46,614 nucleotides of DNA from Lachnospiraceae bacterium (GTDB lineage: Bacteria > Bacillota > Clostridia > Lachnospirales > Lachnospiraceae), in NCBI GenBank assembly GCA_017620155.1, contig JAFZQY010000047.1, positions 1 through 46,614 of the forward strand, written 5' to 3'. Each line of letters begins with the position of its first letter. Within the stretch, counting starts at the first letter, position 1. Position numbers and translations under genes: made by a program. Below are positions 1 through 7,657 of this stretch, piece by piece. The notes under the pieces were generated by a model. The model saw only the letters and a program-made list of their open reading frames with translations. It searched no databases and was not told the DNA's origin.

Positions 1-59
1 TCTTCTACTCTTTTCTCAAACCTGCTGAGTTTGGAGGGTTTATCCGTTTTCTTTTTCAT
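1..59 (-). CDS. Start of an unidentified protein, cut by the window edge
   Basis: Only the first 19 codons are inside the window. They encode a very basic N-terminus (MKKKTDKPSKLSRFEKRVEE-like), too short to assign a family. The ATG lies one base after the TAA stop of the upstream SGNH-like gene (TAAGATG), so the two genes are probably translationally coupled and part of one transcript running out of the window. A weak AGGACAGGT stretch inside the end of the upstream gene could be its ribosome site. In comparable loci an MBOAT or another membrane protein would fit here, but nothing in the visible residues proves it. Confidence 0.55.
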   Translation of the reverse strand, partial: MKKKTDKPSKLSRFEKRVE

Positions 60-60
60 C

Positions 61-1131
61 TTACCTGTCCTGCGGATACTTGTTGATGGCGTACGCTATA
101 CGCTTGGCAAGCAGCGCCCTGCCCTCTTCAGTCAGCTTGATGTAACCGAAATCATCTGACAGATCCACATATTGCTGATAGTTGTTCTGGTTGATAGTCC
201 CGTAGAAATTGTCCAGATACGATACGGACAGGTCCGTACAGGTATTCAACGCATTATAGAAATAGTTCGAAAGAGTTCCGTTTCCGGCGTCTTTCTGATC
301 GGGATCGTATACGATGCCGTCTATATCCTTACCCTGAGTATAGAATAGGCTTGATACAATGATTCTTACGTAAGGGTAGGTTTCCTTTAATCTTCTGATC
401 GAATAATTGAGCGAGCCGACGATCGTACATCTCTCCTCATCATCCTTGGGATTCTCAATGGCTCTTCCCTGGAAATAATCGCTCGCGTCATACATGATCA
501 CGATGACATCGAGGTTATCGTAATCTACAGCTTTCAGGACTCTTGCAGCATCCTGCGTGAAGTTACCGTCCGCATGATAGGTGTTCGTGACGCGGTCTAT
601 CTCGGAAAAATCGCCGCTGCAGATCGCATCCGTAAGATAGGTCAGCGAATAGATGTCATCGGGATAGTTCTGTTCGATCATAGCCAGGTTTCTGGTCGCA
701 AGCGTCGGATAGGGAAAAGATGCGTTATACACGGTAACGCCGGCCAGATCTGCTATCTGCTTATCCAGTCCGTTCTCATCAACTCTGGACATGGCCAAAT
801 CTCCGTTTCCGAGAAGCAGGACCGTGGTCTCATCATCAAACTGATGACCTTCATAATCCGAAGGAGACATGGGGATCAGTTCATCGAGTACTTCGATATC
901 AAATTCAGAAGTATCTTCATTAGGATCAAGCGTGATGGTCTCGCCCCTGTTCCAGCGAATGAGCTGAACAGCGGATATTCCAAGAACTACCACTATGATC
1001 GCTATCAGGATCATGTGAATGTTGATCTTAAACTTCTTCTTATCATTTTTCTTCCCGGGCTTTTCGGATAAGTCTTCCTCAGCTTCCTCGGAAATATCTA
1101 TCAGATCTAAATCATCATCAGTCTGCTTCAT
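61..1131 (-). CDS. Membrane-anchored SGNH-like protein lacking the catalytic residues
   Basis: This 356-residue protein has an acidic then basic cytoplasmic N-terminus, one membrane helix (about residues 37-58) and an extracellular domain with the SGNH-hydrolase layout. The block I region reads LLLGNGDLA (about 105-113), where a GDS motif is expected, so the nucleophile serine is replaced by glycine. Block V reads GYIKLTEEG (329-337), where DGIHLTEEG is expected, so the Asp/His pair is lost. Block III reads MYDASD rather than GxND. I therefore read it as a non-catalytic relative, perhaps a scaffold or glycan-binding partner of the neighbouring SGNH/MBOAT enzymes. A good ribosome site (CCGGAGG) precedes the ATG, and the gene follows the SGNH lipoprotein after 53 bases. 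The family assignment rests on fold-level resemblance. Confidence 0.7.
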   Translation of the reverse strand: MKQTDDDLDLIDISEEAEEDLSEKPGKKNDKKKFKINIHMILIAIIVVVLGISAVQLIRWNRGETITLDPNEDTSEFDIEVLDELIPMSPSDYEGHQFDDETTVLLLGNGDLAMSRVDENGLDKQIADLAGVTVYNASFPYPTLATRNLAMIEQNYPDDIYSLTYLTDAICSGDFSEIDRVTNTYHADGNFTQDAARVLKAVDYDNLDVIVIMYDASDYFQGRAIENPKDDEERCTIVGSLNYSIRRLKETYPYVRIIVSSLFYTQGKDIDGIVYDPDQKDAGNGTLSNYFYNALNTCTDLSVSYLDNFYGTINQNNYQQYVDLSDDFGYIKLTEEGRALLAKRIAYAINKYPQDR

Positions 1132-1184
1132 TGGCTGTTGCCTCCGGTCGTTCGTCTGTTACTGTTCATCACTTACTTCAATGA

Positions 1185-2279
1185 TCATTGTGTAATGCCT
1201 GCTTCCTCGAGCATACGCACATATTCCATTTCCTGTATCTTCTCTATCAAAATGCCCGCATATTTCGCTCTGGCTTCCTGATTGGGATGGATTCCGTCCT
1301 CGGTCATTTTTTCACAGTTATATGTATCGATTGCCATCAGGTCATACATGTTCAGGCATTCAACGCCCATCTCGGCCGCTACGCCCTGTGCGCTTCCTAT
1401 GTAGTCGAGCAGCGTTCCGAAACCGTTGTTGACACTGTGAGTGTCACCCAGGAATCTGCTTCTGTCAGCGGTCCAGAACTGCTCATAGTAAGGCGTGCAC
1501 AGGATGATCTGCGCATTGGGGTAATTCTGCTGAAGCTCGCTGATTCCCATCTTGAGTGCGGAAGAAAAGTAGAAATAGTACTGTCCGTTGATGTTTTCCG
1601 CTCCGGTAGGTATGTAGGACAGGAAATCGTTCGTTCCGTACTGGATGATGAAGTAATCAGTCTTCGAAGGATTAAGTCCGGCCATTACTTCACCGGATTT
1701 GTACCCGTCAACTATGCTCCGCGCGACCTTACCTTCCATTGCATAAACGATTCCCGTAAAGTTGGGTTCGGTCCAGGTCTCGAAATTGATGGATTTTTCT
1801 CTGGTCACGCCTGCACAGGTTCCGCCGATAGCCAGGTTATACACATCTGCTCCGAGTGTTCTTCCGACCATGTAAGCTATACCGGTCTCATCTCTGACAG
1901 AGTCAAAGATCGAATCGCCCATGAACACTATCTGGAAAGGATCGACTTCGGGGACCGCAAGCTCGGTATTACCTGTATCATCCGCAGCGGTCGCCTCAAT
2001 GGCGACTTCCTCATTCAGTGCGCTCTCGGTCATCACACTCTCGTCGGGAGCCTCTATCTCAACGGCCTCTTCCTCAGTATTTTTTGCAACAAGTTCTTCT
2101 GCTGCAATCCTGGCCTGGTGCTCCGCCTCGTATTTCTCATTCCACTCGGCTTCGGCTATAGCAAGCGCCTCAGCGACTTCATCTTCAACCGACTGGTCCG
2201 TGATACGGTATTTACATCCTGTAAGGACCGTAGCTGTAAGTGTTACTGTCATAATGACAGCGATAATCTTTTTCTTCAT
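1185..2279 (-). CDS. SGNH/GDSL-family lipoprotein hydrolase
   Basis: A 364-residue extracellular lipoprotein. It starts with a signal peptide ending in a lipobox (VLTGC, Cys22), followed by an acidic, Glu/Ala-rich linker (about 25-112) and a catalytic domain. The SGNH motifs are intact: MGDSIFDS (Ser123), YGTNDF for block III, and DGIHPN (Asp328, His331). Such enzymes remove or transfer O-linked acyl groups on surface glycans. It sits beside a degenerate SGNH-like gene, so an esterase acting on the acylated glycan made by the locus is a reasonable guess. GGAGG lies six bases before the ATG. The 107-base upstream gap is the only place in this pair for a promoter. The substrate cannot be read from the sequence. 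Confidence 0.88.
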   Translation of the reverse strand: MKKKIIAVIMTVTLTATVLTGCKYRITDQSVEDEVAEALAIAEAEWNEKYEAEHQARIAAEELVAKNTEEEAVEIEAPDESVMTESALNEEVAIEATAADDTGNTELAVPEVDPFQIVFMGDSIFDSVRDETGIAYMVGRTLGADVYNLAIGGTCAGVTREKSINFETWTEPNFTGIVYAMEGKVARSIVDGYKSGEVMAGLNPSKTDYFIIQYGTNDFLSYIPTGAENINGQYYFYFSSALKMGISELQQNYPNAQIILCTPYYEQFWTADRSRFLGDTHSVNNGFGTLLDYIGSAQGVAAEMGVECLNMYDLMAIDTYNCEKMTEDGIHPNQEARAKYAGILIEKIQEMEYVRMLEEAGITQ

Positions 2280-2386
2280 GTCACTCCTCCATAATCAGTC
2301 TGCCCCACATCCGAACATACTCAGGGCATCATAAAGATTATGCTATCCAATTATTTAATCTACCCAAATCAAGTATTAAGATTCCC
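2280..2386 (-). promoter_or_regulatory. AT-rich leader of the SGNH lipoprotein, possible promoter
   Basis: This gap separates the epimerase stop from the lipoprotein start. It is AT-rich, contains a CATAAT hexamer that could act as a -10 box, and ends in GGAGGAG just before the ATG. No convincing -35 partner at 16-18 bases is visible. A short direct repeat (GAATCTTAA twice, two bases apart, minus strand) spans the epimerase stop codon. Its role is unknown. The promoter call is weak; the lipoprotein may instead be co-transcribed with the epimerase. Confidence 0.3.
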
Positions 2387-3421
2387 TTAAGATTCATCGC
2401 CGTTTAAGCCGTAGTACTCTCTGTACCATGCGGCAAAACGCTCAAGGCCTAAAGCCAGCGGCGTTGCAGGCTTGAAATCAAAATCCTTCATCAGCTCATC
2501 CACATCGGCGTAGGTCTGGTAAACGTCTCCGGGCTGCATCGGCAGATACTCGCGCACCGCCTTTAGTCCCAGCTTCTGCTCGAGTATACCTATGAAGTCG
2601 AGCAGTTTTTCAGGTGAATTGTTACCGATGTTATATACCTTAAAAGGATCACCCGCCGTCTCATCGCTTCCCTTCGGAGGATTGCAAAGCATCCTCTCAA
2701 GAGCAGACACGATGTCGTCAACATAGGTGAAATCCCTGAGCATATCTCCGTTATTGTATATCTGGATCGGCTCGCCGCGCCTCATCTTGTCGGCGAACTT
2801 GAAATACGCCATGTCCGGTCTGCCGAAGGGGCCGTATACGGTGAAAAATCTCACTCCGGTCATCGGTATCCCGTACAGGTGCGAATATGCATACCCCATG
2901 AGCTCATTCGACTTCTTGGTTGCTGCATAAAGGCTGATCGGATGATCCACGGGATCCGTCACGGAAAAAGGAGTTTTTTCCTGGTTTCCATACACGGAAG
3001 AAGATGAAGCAAAGATCAGATGCTTCACGCCTTCCCTGGTATCATAACTGTGTCGGCATGCCTCGAGAATGTTGAAAAATCCGACCAGATTGCTGTCGAT
3101 GTAACTGCGGGGATTGTCGATCGAGTATCGAACGCCCGCCTGCGCAGCGAGGTTAACCACGATGTCCGGACGCCAGTCCTCAAATACATGCTGCACGCAC
3201 GCTTCATCTGCTATCGAGCCTCTGACAAAAGAAAACCTGTCATAGTCGTTCAATATCGCAAGGCGCGCCTCTTTAAGTCCCACATCGTAGTAGTCGTTCA
3301 TGTTATCGATGCCGACTACGGTGGCGCCCTCCGAGAGCAGGAGCTTGGATAAGTGGAAACCGATAAAGCCTGATGCCCCTGTCACCAGTATCGTATTGTT
3401 CGGATCAAAGTTTTCAAACAT
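2387..3421 (-). CDS. NAD-dependent epimerase, UDP-glucuronate 4-epimerase type
   Basis: A cytoplasmic extended short-chain dehydrogenase, 344 residues from the chosen start. It carries the NAD-binding motif TGASGFIG (about 14-21), a NMNDYYDV stretch typical of UDP-glucuronate 4-epimerases, and the catalytic YAATK (Tyr165, Lys169). Such enzymes turn UDP-glucuronate into UDP-galacturonate, a donor for acidic surface glycans. A GTG codon 24 bases upstream is in frame, but the ATG at 3421 has GGTGA five bases before it and is preferred. The gene lies just downstream of a terminator, so it probably has its own weak promoter (TATTAT at 3447-3452 on this strand). A related UDP-glucose 4-epimerase activity is less likely but possible. 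Confidence 0.88.
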   Translation of the reverse strand: MFENFDPNNTILVTGASGFIGFHLSKLLLSEGATVVGIDNMNDYYDVGLKEARLAILNDYDRFSFVRGSIADEACVQHVFEDWRPDIVVNLAAQAGVRYSIDNPRSYIDSNLVGFFNILEACRHSYDTREGVKHLIFASSSSVYGNQEKTPFSVTDPVDHPISLYAATKKSNELMGYAYSHLYGIPMTGVRFFTVYGPFGRPDMAYFKFADKMRRGEPIQIYNNGDMLRDFTYVDDIVSALERMLCNPPKGSDETAGDPFKVYNIGNNSPEKLLDFIGILEQKLGLKAVREYLPMQPGDVYQTYADVDELMKDFDFKPATPLALGLERFAAWYREYYGLNGDES

Positions 3422-3449
3422 AATAGTCACCGCGCAGATATGCACAATA

Positions 3450-3490
3450 ATACAAAATAAAGTTTACCACATCATATAGATGCGGTAAAC
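3450..3490 (-). terminator. Rho-independent terminator of the acyl operon
   Basis: Read on the minus strand, a 12-bp stem (arms 3479-3490 and 3462-3473) with a 5-base loop is followed by a T-rich run (TTTATTTTG). One pair is G-U, so the stem is perfect as minus-strand RNA but carries an A-C mismatch as plus-strand RNA. That fixes its direction. It lies 34 bases past the stop of the last SGNH gene and marks the end of the operon that begins at the flippase. Confidence 0.85.
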
Positions 3491-3523
3491 CTTAATCGCA
3501 CAAAATCGTGTGTTGCGCCTATG

Positions 3524-4639
3524 TCAGTCGTATTGGAAAAAGTCGCCTTCTTCTATGCGGCGGTCGATCACAGGAAGGGCTGCTTCGTATTCTGCATACC
3601 ACTTTTCATACGCCGCATCCCATGACGGGTCGGAAGCCTTTTCCGCATCGGTCCTGTGGTCCGGAAGATCGTAATGACTCCTCAAATATTCACCGATGAA
3701 TACCGTACATTTCTGCGCGCCCGCGGCGTTGGTATGGATGCCGTAATCGCTGAAATCCCTTGAAAAATCAAGTCCGATCTCATCATAGTACTGATTCATG
3801 TCGAGATAATCGTATCCGGCCACTTCCACCACGTCGCGGATATGAGCAAGTTTTTCCGCATCCCCGTCTTCAAGAACGTAGGGAGTTACATAGAAAAGAA
3901 CCTGTGCATCGACATCCTTCAGAGTTTCCAGCAGATCGGCAAGCGCCTGTTCCTGATACTTATCAAGTTCCGCCGGAACCGGATCAGCGGGAACAACGGG
4001 TGCTTCCGCCGGGCCGACCTTATCGGTGATCTTATATCCCTTATACGGATCGGGCGCGGTAAAACGCCATCCCCTCCACTGCTCGGGCTTTATCAGCGAT
4101 TCCCAGTTGGAGTGGTACTTGAAGATGTCAAAGTAATACGTATATTTCTCCGTATCAACATCTGTCATGTGCGACGTTACCATGGCGTTGATCGCAGCGA
4201 TACGGTTGAACGAATACTTCATGTTATCGGTCACTTCGCGCGTATAGGCCATGTTGCTTCCAAGGCCTTCCTCTATACCCGTATACATGCGCATCTCAAA
4301 CATGTACAGTTTCGGCGACTGGGTCTTTTCAGCCTCTTTTACAAGAAATCTGCCGGCGATCGGACGCTGGACGTTGCTTCCCAACGGATAGGCTTTGATG
4401 CCGTACTCGCCGTATAACTGGGGCGTCGAGAAAAATGAGTACGAGGGGCTTGAGCCGATGATCACGATATCCAGAGAATCCTTCGGTTCTGCGTAAAATC
4501 CCATGAAGCGTGACTTCGTATCGATGCTCGGACGCAGCATGTACGTGAGCGTCGTGAGCGCGAGTACGAAGATCAACACGAACGCAAGGGCGGCTATAAG
4601 CGGGCGTATGAAGTTTTTATCTGACTTCTTATTCTTCAT
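3524..4639 (-). CDS. Membrane-anchored SGNH-like acyltransferase partner of MBOAT
   Basis: A 371-residue protein with one N-terminal membrane helix (about residues 12-36) and an extracellular SGNH-like domain. Block I reads IIGSSPSYSF (nucleophile Ser63 or Ser64), and a C-terminal DYGIHTN (Asp298, His302) supplies the likely His. Its spacing is Asp-x3-His rather than the usual Asp-x2-His. Proteins of this design (DltD-, AlgX- or PatB-like) take an acyl group exported by an MBOAT protein and put it on a glycan. The start at 4639 is chosen because its ATG overlaps the stop of the upstream MBOAT gene (TAATG), indicating coupling. An in-frame codon 87 bases upstream would lie inside the MBOAT gene without a ribosome site. 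It is the last gene before the terminator. Confidence 0.85.
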   Translation of the reverse strand: MKNKKSDKNFIRPLIAALAFVLIFVLALTTLTYMLRPSIDTKSRFMGFYAEPKDSLDIVIIGSSPSYSFFSTPQLYGEYGIKAYPLGSNVQRPIAGRFLVKEAEKTQSPKLYMFEMRMYTGIEEGLGSNMAYTREVTDNMKYSFNRIAAINAMVTSHMTDVDTEKYTYYFDIFKYHSNWESLIKPEQWRGWRFTAPDPYKGYKITDKVGPAEAPVVPADPVPAELDKYQEQALADLLETLKDVDAQVLFYVTPYVLEDGDAEKLAHIRDVVEVAGYDYLDMNQYYDEIGLDFSRDFSDYGIHTNAAGAQKCTVFIGEYLRSHYDLPDHRTDAEKASDPSWDAAYEKWYAEYEAALPVIDRRIEEGDFFQYD

Positions 4640-6258
4640 TAAAATCCCTGATAAATAAACTCTGCTGCGCTGTAGCCGGGGCCGTATTGGCCGAGGATGA
4701 TCACGTAAAAGAGCAGTGCGAACCATATGATAAAGCGAAGGACTACGGGACGGGCGGCAATGTAGGCGCGCACGTCTGTCCGCGACTTAGCGATATCCAC
4801 AAGCAGCAGGATCAGCAAGCTGAATACGAGTACAAATATATCTACATAGGCGAGTCCGAAGGAGCTTGTCGCCTTGAGAGCACGTACGCCGTCTGATGAA
4901 AAAGCATTCAGGAATCCGCGGAAGATTCCTACGACTTCAGCGTTGTGTCTGCCGAAGCCCTGCCTGAGCATTCCGAGAGCATGGCCGACCGAAGGCGATC
5001 TGAAAAACGCCATGCCAAGGCTGAACAGCAGGAAGGTCCTGATCATTCTGAGCACATTCAAAACGGCAGAATCGGGATTGATCTTCAGTGAATTCCAAAG
5101 CTTCTTAAACGGCTCCTCCAGAAGTTCTTCCATGACGATATAGAACCACTGCAGAAGTCCGGATCCGATCACGAACGTCATGCCGCCGCCGTGCCATAGG
5201 CCGATCGTCAGCCATAAAACAAACATGGCGATATAAGTTGAATAGCGCTTAGCTTTTTTCTTGGCCTTTTTTACGGCAGCTTTGCTGTCGGGATCATCGG
5301 CGGTCTTATCTGCGCCGAACATTTTCTCCAGCCTCTTGGTCAGCCGGGTATGCACGCCGGTCCTGAGCAGCGGATAGAATATATACTCCTTGCACCACGT
5401 GCCGAGCGTCATATGCCAGCGGCGCCAGAGTTCGGCTATTGTCTTTGAGAAAAACGGCGTGTCAAAGTTCTCGGGAAGCTTAAGCCCGAAACACTGTGAT
5501 ATGCCCAGAACGATATCCATCAGTCCGGAAAAATCTGCATAGAGCTGGATTGTAAAACATATGATCGCACCCCATATATACACGCCGCCAAACGCAGCGG
5601 GATTATCGAATACAGCCGCTACCGCTACGCCGAGTCTCTCAGCGATAACGAGTTTCTTAAAGAACCCCCAGAGCATCCTCTGCAGTCCGCGTGTCAGTGA
5701 CTCATAACTGAAATGATGTTCTTCGAAAAATCCTGCTCCGACTTCACGGTATTGCATGATGGGTCCGGAAACAAGAGCGGGGCCGTACATTCCGAATGTA
5801 AGAAGTCTGAAATAGTTAGTCTCGGGAATGGCAATGCCGTTATAGACATCGACCAGATAGCTGATCAATGTGAATGTGTAGTATGACAGTCCAAGAGGTA
5901 TAAGAGTCGTCAGGAACTCATTCCAGAAGACCGGATTATCGGTAAATCTAACCCATATGAATTTGGTGTATTTGAGCGATATAAGTATTGCGAGCAGGAC
6001 CACGATTCCTGCAATCAGCGCTTTACGTCTGCGCCCGGCTTCAGTCTTAACATCACAGGATACAATCCGCCTTGCACACAGATATACAACAAGCACGCTG
6101 ACGATAGGAAAAAGAACGAGGAACGGATATCCGTTCATAAGATAAAAAGCGATGCTGCTTACGAGAAGAACGCCCCACTGAAGTTTACGCGGGACGAGGT
6201 AATACACTGCCAATATGACCGCAAAAGCGCATAGAAAATAAAAGTCGGTCAGATTCAT
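4639..6258 (-). CDS. MBOAT-family membrane acyltransferase (DltB/AlgI type), first copy
   Basis: A 539-residue polytopic protein. It begins with helices typical of DltB/AlgI proteins and carries both hallmark histidines: RRWH (His282) in the amphipathic region and GLWHGG (His356), the catalytic histidine of the family. A charged cytoplasmic insertion rich in Lys/Asp (about 303-338) separates the two and is absent from the other two MBOATs of the window. The family moves an acyl group from a cytoplasmic thioester across the membrane to an external acceptor. It overlaps its SGNH partner by one base and starts seven bases after the SDR reductase stop. No clear ribosome site is seen, so coupling is likely. 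The acyl donor is inferred to be the nearby acyl carrier protein. Confidence 0.92.
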   Translation of the reverse strand: MNLTDFYFLCAFAVILAVYYLVPRKLQWGVLLVSSIAFYLMNGYPFLVLFPIVSVLVVYLCARRIVSCDVKTEAGRRRKALIAGIVVLLAILISLKYTKFIWVRFTDNPVFWNEFLTTLIPLGLSYYTFTLISYLVDVYNGIAIPETNYFRLLTFGMYGPALVSGPIMQYREVGAGFFEEHHFSYESLTRGLQRMLWGFFKKLVIAERLGVAVAAVFDNPAAFGGVYIWGAIICFTIQLYADFSGLMDIVLGISQCFGLKLPENFDTPFFSKTIAELWRRWHMTLGTWCKEYIFYPLLRTGVHTRLTKRLEKMFGADKTADDPDSKAAVKKAKKKAKRYSTYIAMFVLWLTIGLWHGGGMTFVIGSGLLQWFYIVMEELLEEPFKKLWNSLKINPDSAVLNVLRMIRTFLLFSLGMAFFRSPSVGHALGMLRQGFGRHNAEVVGIFRGFLNAFSSDGVRALKATSSFGLAYVDIFVLVFSLLILLLVDIAKSRTDVRAYIAARPVVLRFIIWFALLFYVIILGQYGPGYSAAEFIYQGF

Positions 6259-6265
6259 ATACGTA

Positions 6266-6973
6266 TCAATTTACGAGGATGTTGGTTCCGTTTGCATCCG
6301 ACCCATCGGAAAGCAGATTTATGATATGCGGTACCACTTCATCCACGGTGAGCAGTCTGCCCGAAGGGCGTGATGCTGCATACTGCTCTATGATCAGATG
6401 CGAAAGCGCCGATACATATGCAGTATCGATCATATCCGGAGACACGGCGTTAATCCGCACTCCGCTTGAAGCATACTCGGAAGCCAGACTCTTCATAAGT
6501 CCGAGCAGCGCATATTTAACGGTAACATATACGGACTGATTGGCGGGCGGATTACCTTCAGTCACTGACGAAAGGACGAATACAACGCGTCCGCTTCCTC
6601 TTTTTTTCATAACAGGCAAAAATGCCTGAAGCGGGATCACTGATGATCGAAGGGCCAGATTCATGGCCGTTTCAAACGAATCATAATCCGTCTTGGCAAA
6701 CTTCTGGATCTCATACGGAGCCATCGGGATATGCACGATATCGTCAGGCTCTCCTCCGGCGCCTATCAGAATGTCGACCATGGAATTCACTTCATCGGCA
6801 GATGAAAGATCGGCCAGAACGGGGCGTACCTTATCGCCGTACTTTTCCACAAGAGGATCAAGTTTTCCGGGCGTACGATAGTGGGCCCATATGATATCGT
6901 AACTGTCGACAACGCTTTCTATAAGGGCCCTTCCTATATCCGATGAACCACCGAGTATGAGCAATGTCTTCAT
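6266..6973 (-). CDS. SDR-family oxidoreductase, FabG-like
   Basis: A 235-residue classical short-chain dehydrogenase. The nucleotide-binding turn is GGSSDIG (8-14), the catalytic serine lies in VLSSVTEG (Ser135/136), and the YVTVK motif gives Tyr149 and Lys153. It looks closest to 3-oxoacyl-ACP reductases, which reduce a ketone on a carrier-bound acyl chain using NAD(P)H. It overlaps the dehydratase upstream by four bases (ATGA) and belongs to the same block as the carrier protein. This context argues for a carrier-bound substrate. I suggest it reduces a 2-oxo or 3-oxo acyl-ACP made by the FkbH/MaoC steps, but the substrate is not proven. Confidence 0.85.
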   Translation of the reverse strand: MKTLLILGGSSDIGRALIESVVDSYDIIWAHYRTPGKLDPLVEKYGDKVRPVLADLSSADEVNSMVDILIGAGGEPDDIVHIPMAPYEIQKFAKTDYDSFETAMNLALRSSVIPLQAFLPVMKKRGSGRVVFVLSSVTEGNPPANQSVYVTVKYALLGLMKSLASEYASSGVRINAVSPDMIDTAYVSALSHLIIEQYAASRPSGRLLTVDEVVPHIINLLSDGSDANGTNILVN

Positions 6974-7386
6974 TCAAGAACTCCTATCTGCATCTTACCG
7001 CGGCATACTTTTTCGCCATTCTGATTGCGGATTGCGATCTTCATGTCAAAAAAGCGGCCTTCGTCATTAACATCCGTCACCTCACCCGAGACAGTCAGCT
7101 CATCTCCGACCATCACCGGCTTGGGAAACTTCACTTCCACACTGCGGATCAGGCTGTTGCGGCCCGGCAAATATACTCCTGCGAGCGTCGACAGGAAAGA
7201 TGATGTCAGCATACCGTATGCGATCCTGTCATCAAAGCCATGCGCCGAGGCAAACTCGCTGTCCGTATGCATCGGATTCACATCGCCCGTGATATCCTTA
7301 AACTTCTCCATCATATCAGCGGTCACGGTTACGGTGAAGCTTTCTGTCAGTCCTTTATGTATATCTTCGAATCTGTATTCATTCAT
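6970..7386 (-). CDS. MaoC-type hot-dog dehydratase
   Basis: A small single-domain protein of 138 residues. It has the (R)-hydratase signature DVNPMH (Asp35, Asn37, His40), then the helix GMLTSSFLSTL, as in MaoC and PhaJ proteins. These enzymes add or remove water at a 3-hydroxyacyl thioester (CoA or ACP). The single-domain length is normal for the bacterial family. It lies between the carrier protein (31 bases away) and the reductase (four-base overlap), so its substrate is probably bound to that carrier. No obvious Shine-Dalgarno site precedes the ATG. In the model for this operon it would dehydrate glyceryl-ACP. Confidence 0.88.
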   Translation of the reverse strand: MNEYRFEDIHKGLTESFTVTVTADMMEKFKDITGDVNPMHTDSEFASAHGFDDRIAYGMLTSSFLSTLAGVYLPGRNSLIRSVEVKFPKPVMVGDELTVSGEVTDVNDEGRFFDMKIAIRNQNGEKVCRGKMQIGVLE

Positions 7387-7417
7387 AATGTATACGCGCC
7401 ATCATGCGATCGCGTTA

Positions 7418-7657
7418 TCAGATCATAGATTCTATAAGGTCTACCATCTCACCTACATTTTTCAGGGTGACGATCTGGCCCATGTTGAATCTCACGCCGA
7501 ACTGCTGCTCAACGGCGGCGATCAGATTGATATGCTCGAGAGAATCCCAATCCTCGATATCATCAGCAGTTGTCTCATCGCTTACTTCGATGGATTCATC
7601 ATCGAACACATCGCGGAACACTTCGTTTAGCTGTTCAAAAATCTCTTCTCTGGTCAT
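7418..7657 (-). CDS. Acyl carrier protein
   Basis: A 79-residue acidic four-helix protein with the phosphopantetheine site DWDSLEHI (Ser39). This is the DSL motif with a following Glu-His that is common in carriers paired with FkbH-like proteins. A phosphopantetheinyl transferase encoded elsewhere would activate it. It has a strong ribosome site (GGAGG, seven bases from the ATG) and overlaps the upstream SGNH gene by four bases (ATGA). Its place among FkbH, dehydratase, reductase and two MBOAT genes indicates a dedicated carrier for a surface acyl group, like DltC, rather than the housekeeping fatty acid carrier. Confidence 0.93.
   Translation of the reverse strand: MTREEIFEQLNEVFRDVFDDESIEVSDETTADDIEDWDSLEHINLIAAVEQQFGVRFNMGQIVTLKNVGEMVDLIESMI

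Noticed and set aside
1188-2294. Long open frame (368 codons) on the plus strand antisense to the SGNH lipoprotein
   Set aside because: It fully overlaps a gene with intact signal peptide and catalytic motifs; the translated antisense has no recognisable domain and no ribosome site.
7407-7414. GCGATCGC palindrome resembling the cyanobacterial HIP1 octamer
   Set aside because: A single copy in the window; chance occurrence is likely.
7025-7630. Plus-strand open frame spanning the MaoC and ACP genes in antisense
   Set aside because: Both genes on the minus strand have complete family motifs; the antisense product has none.
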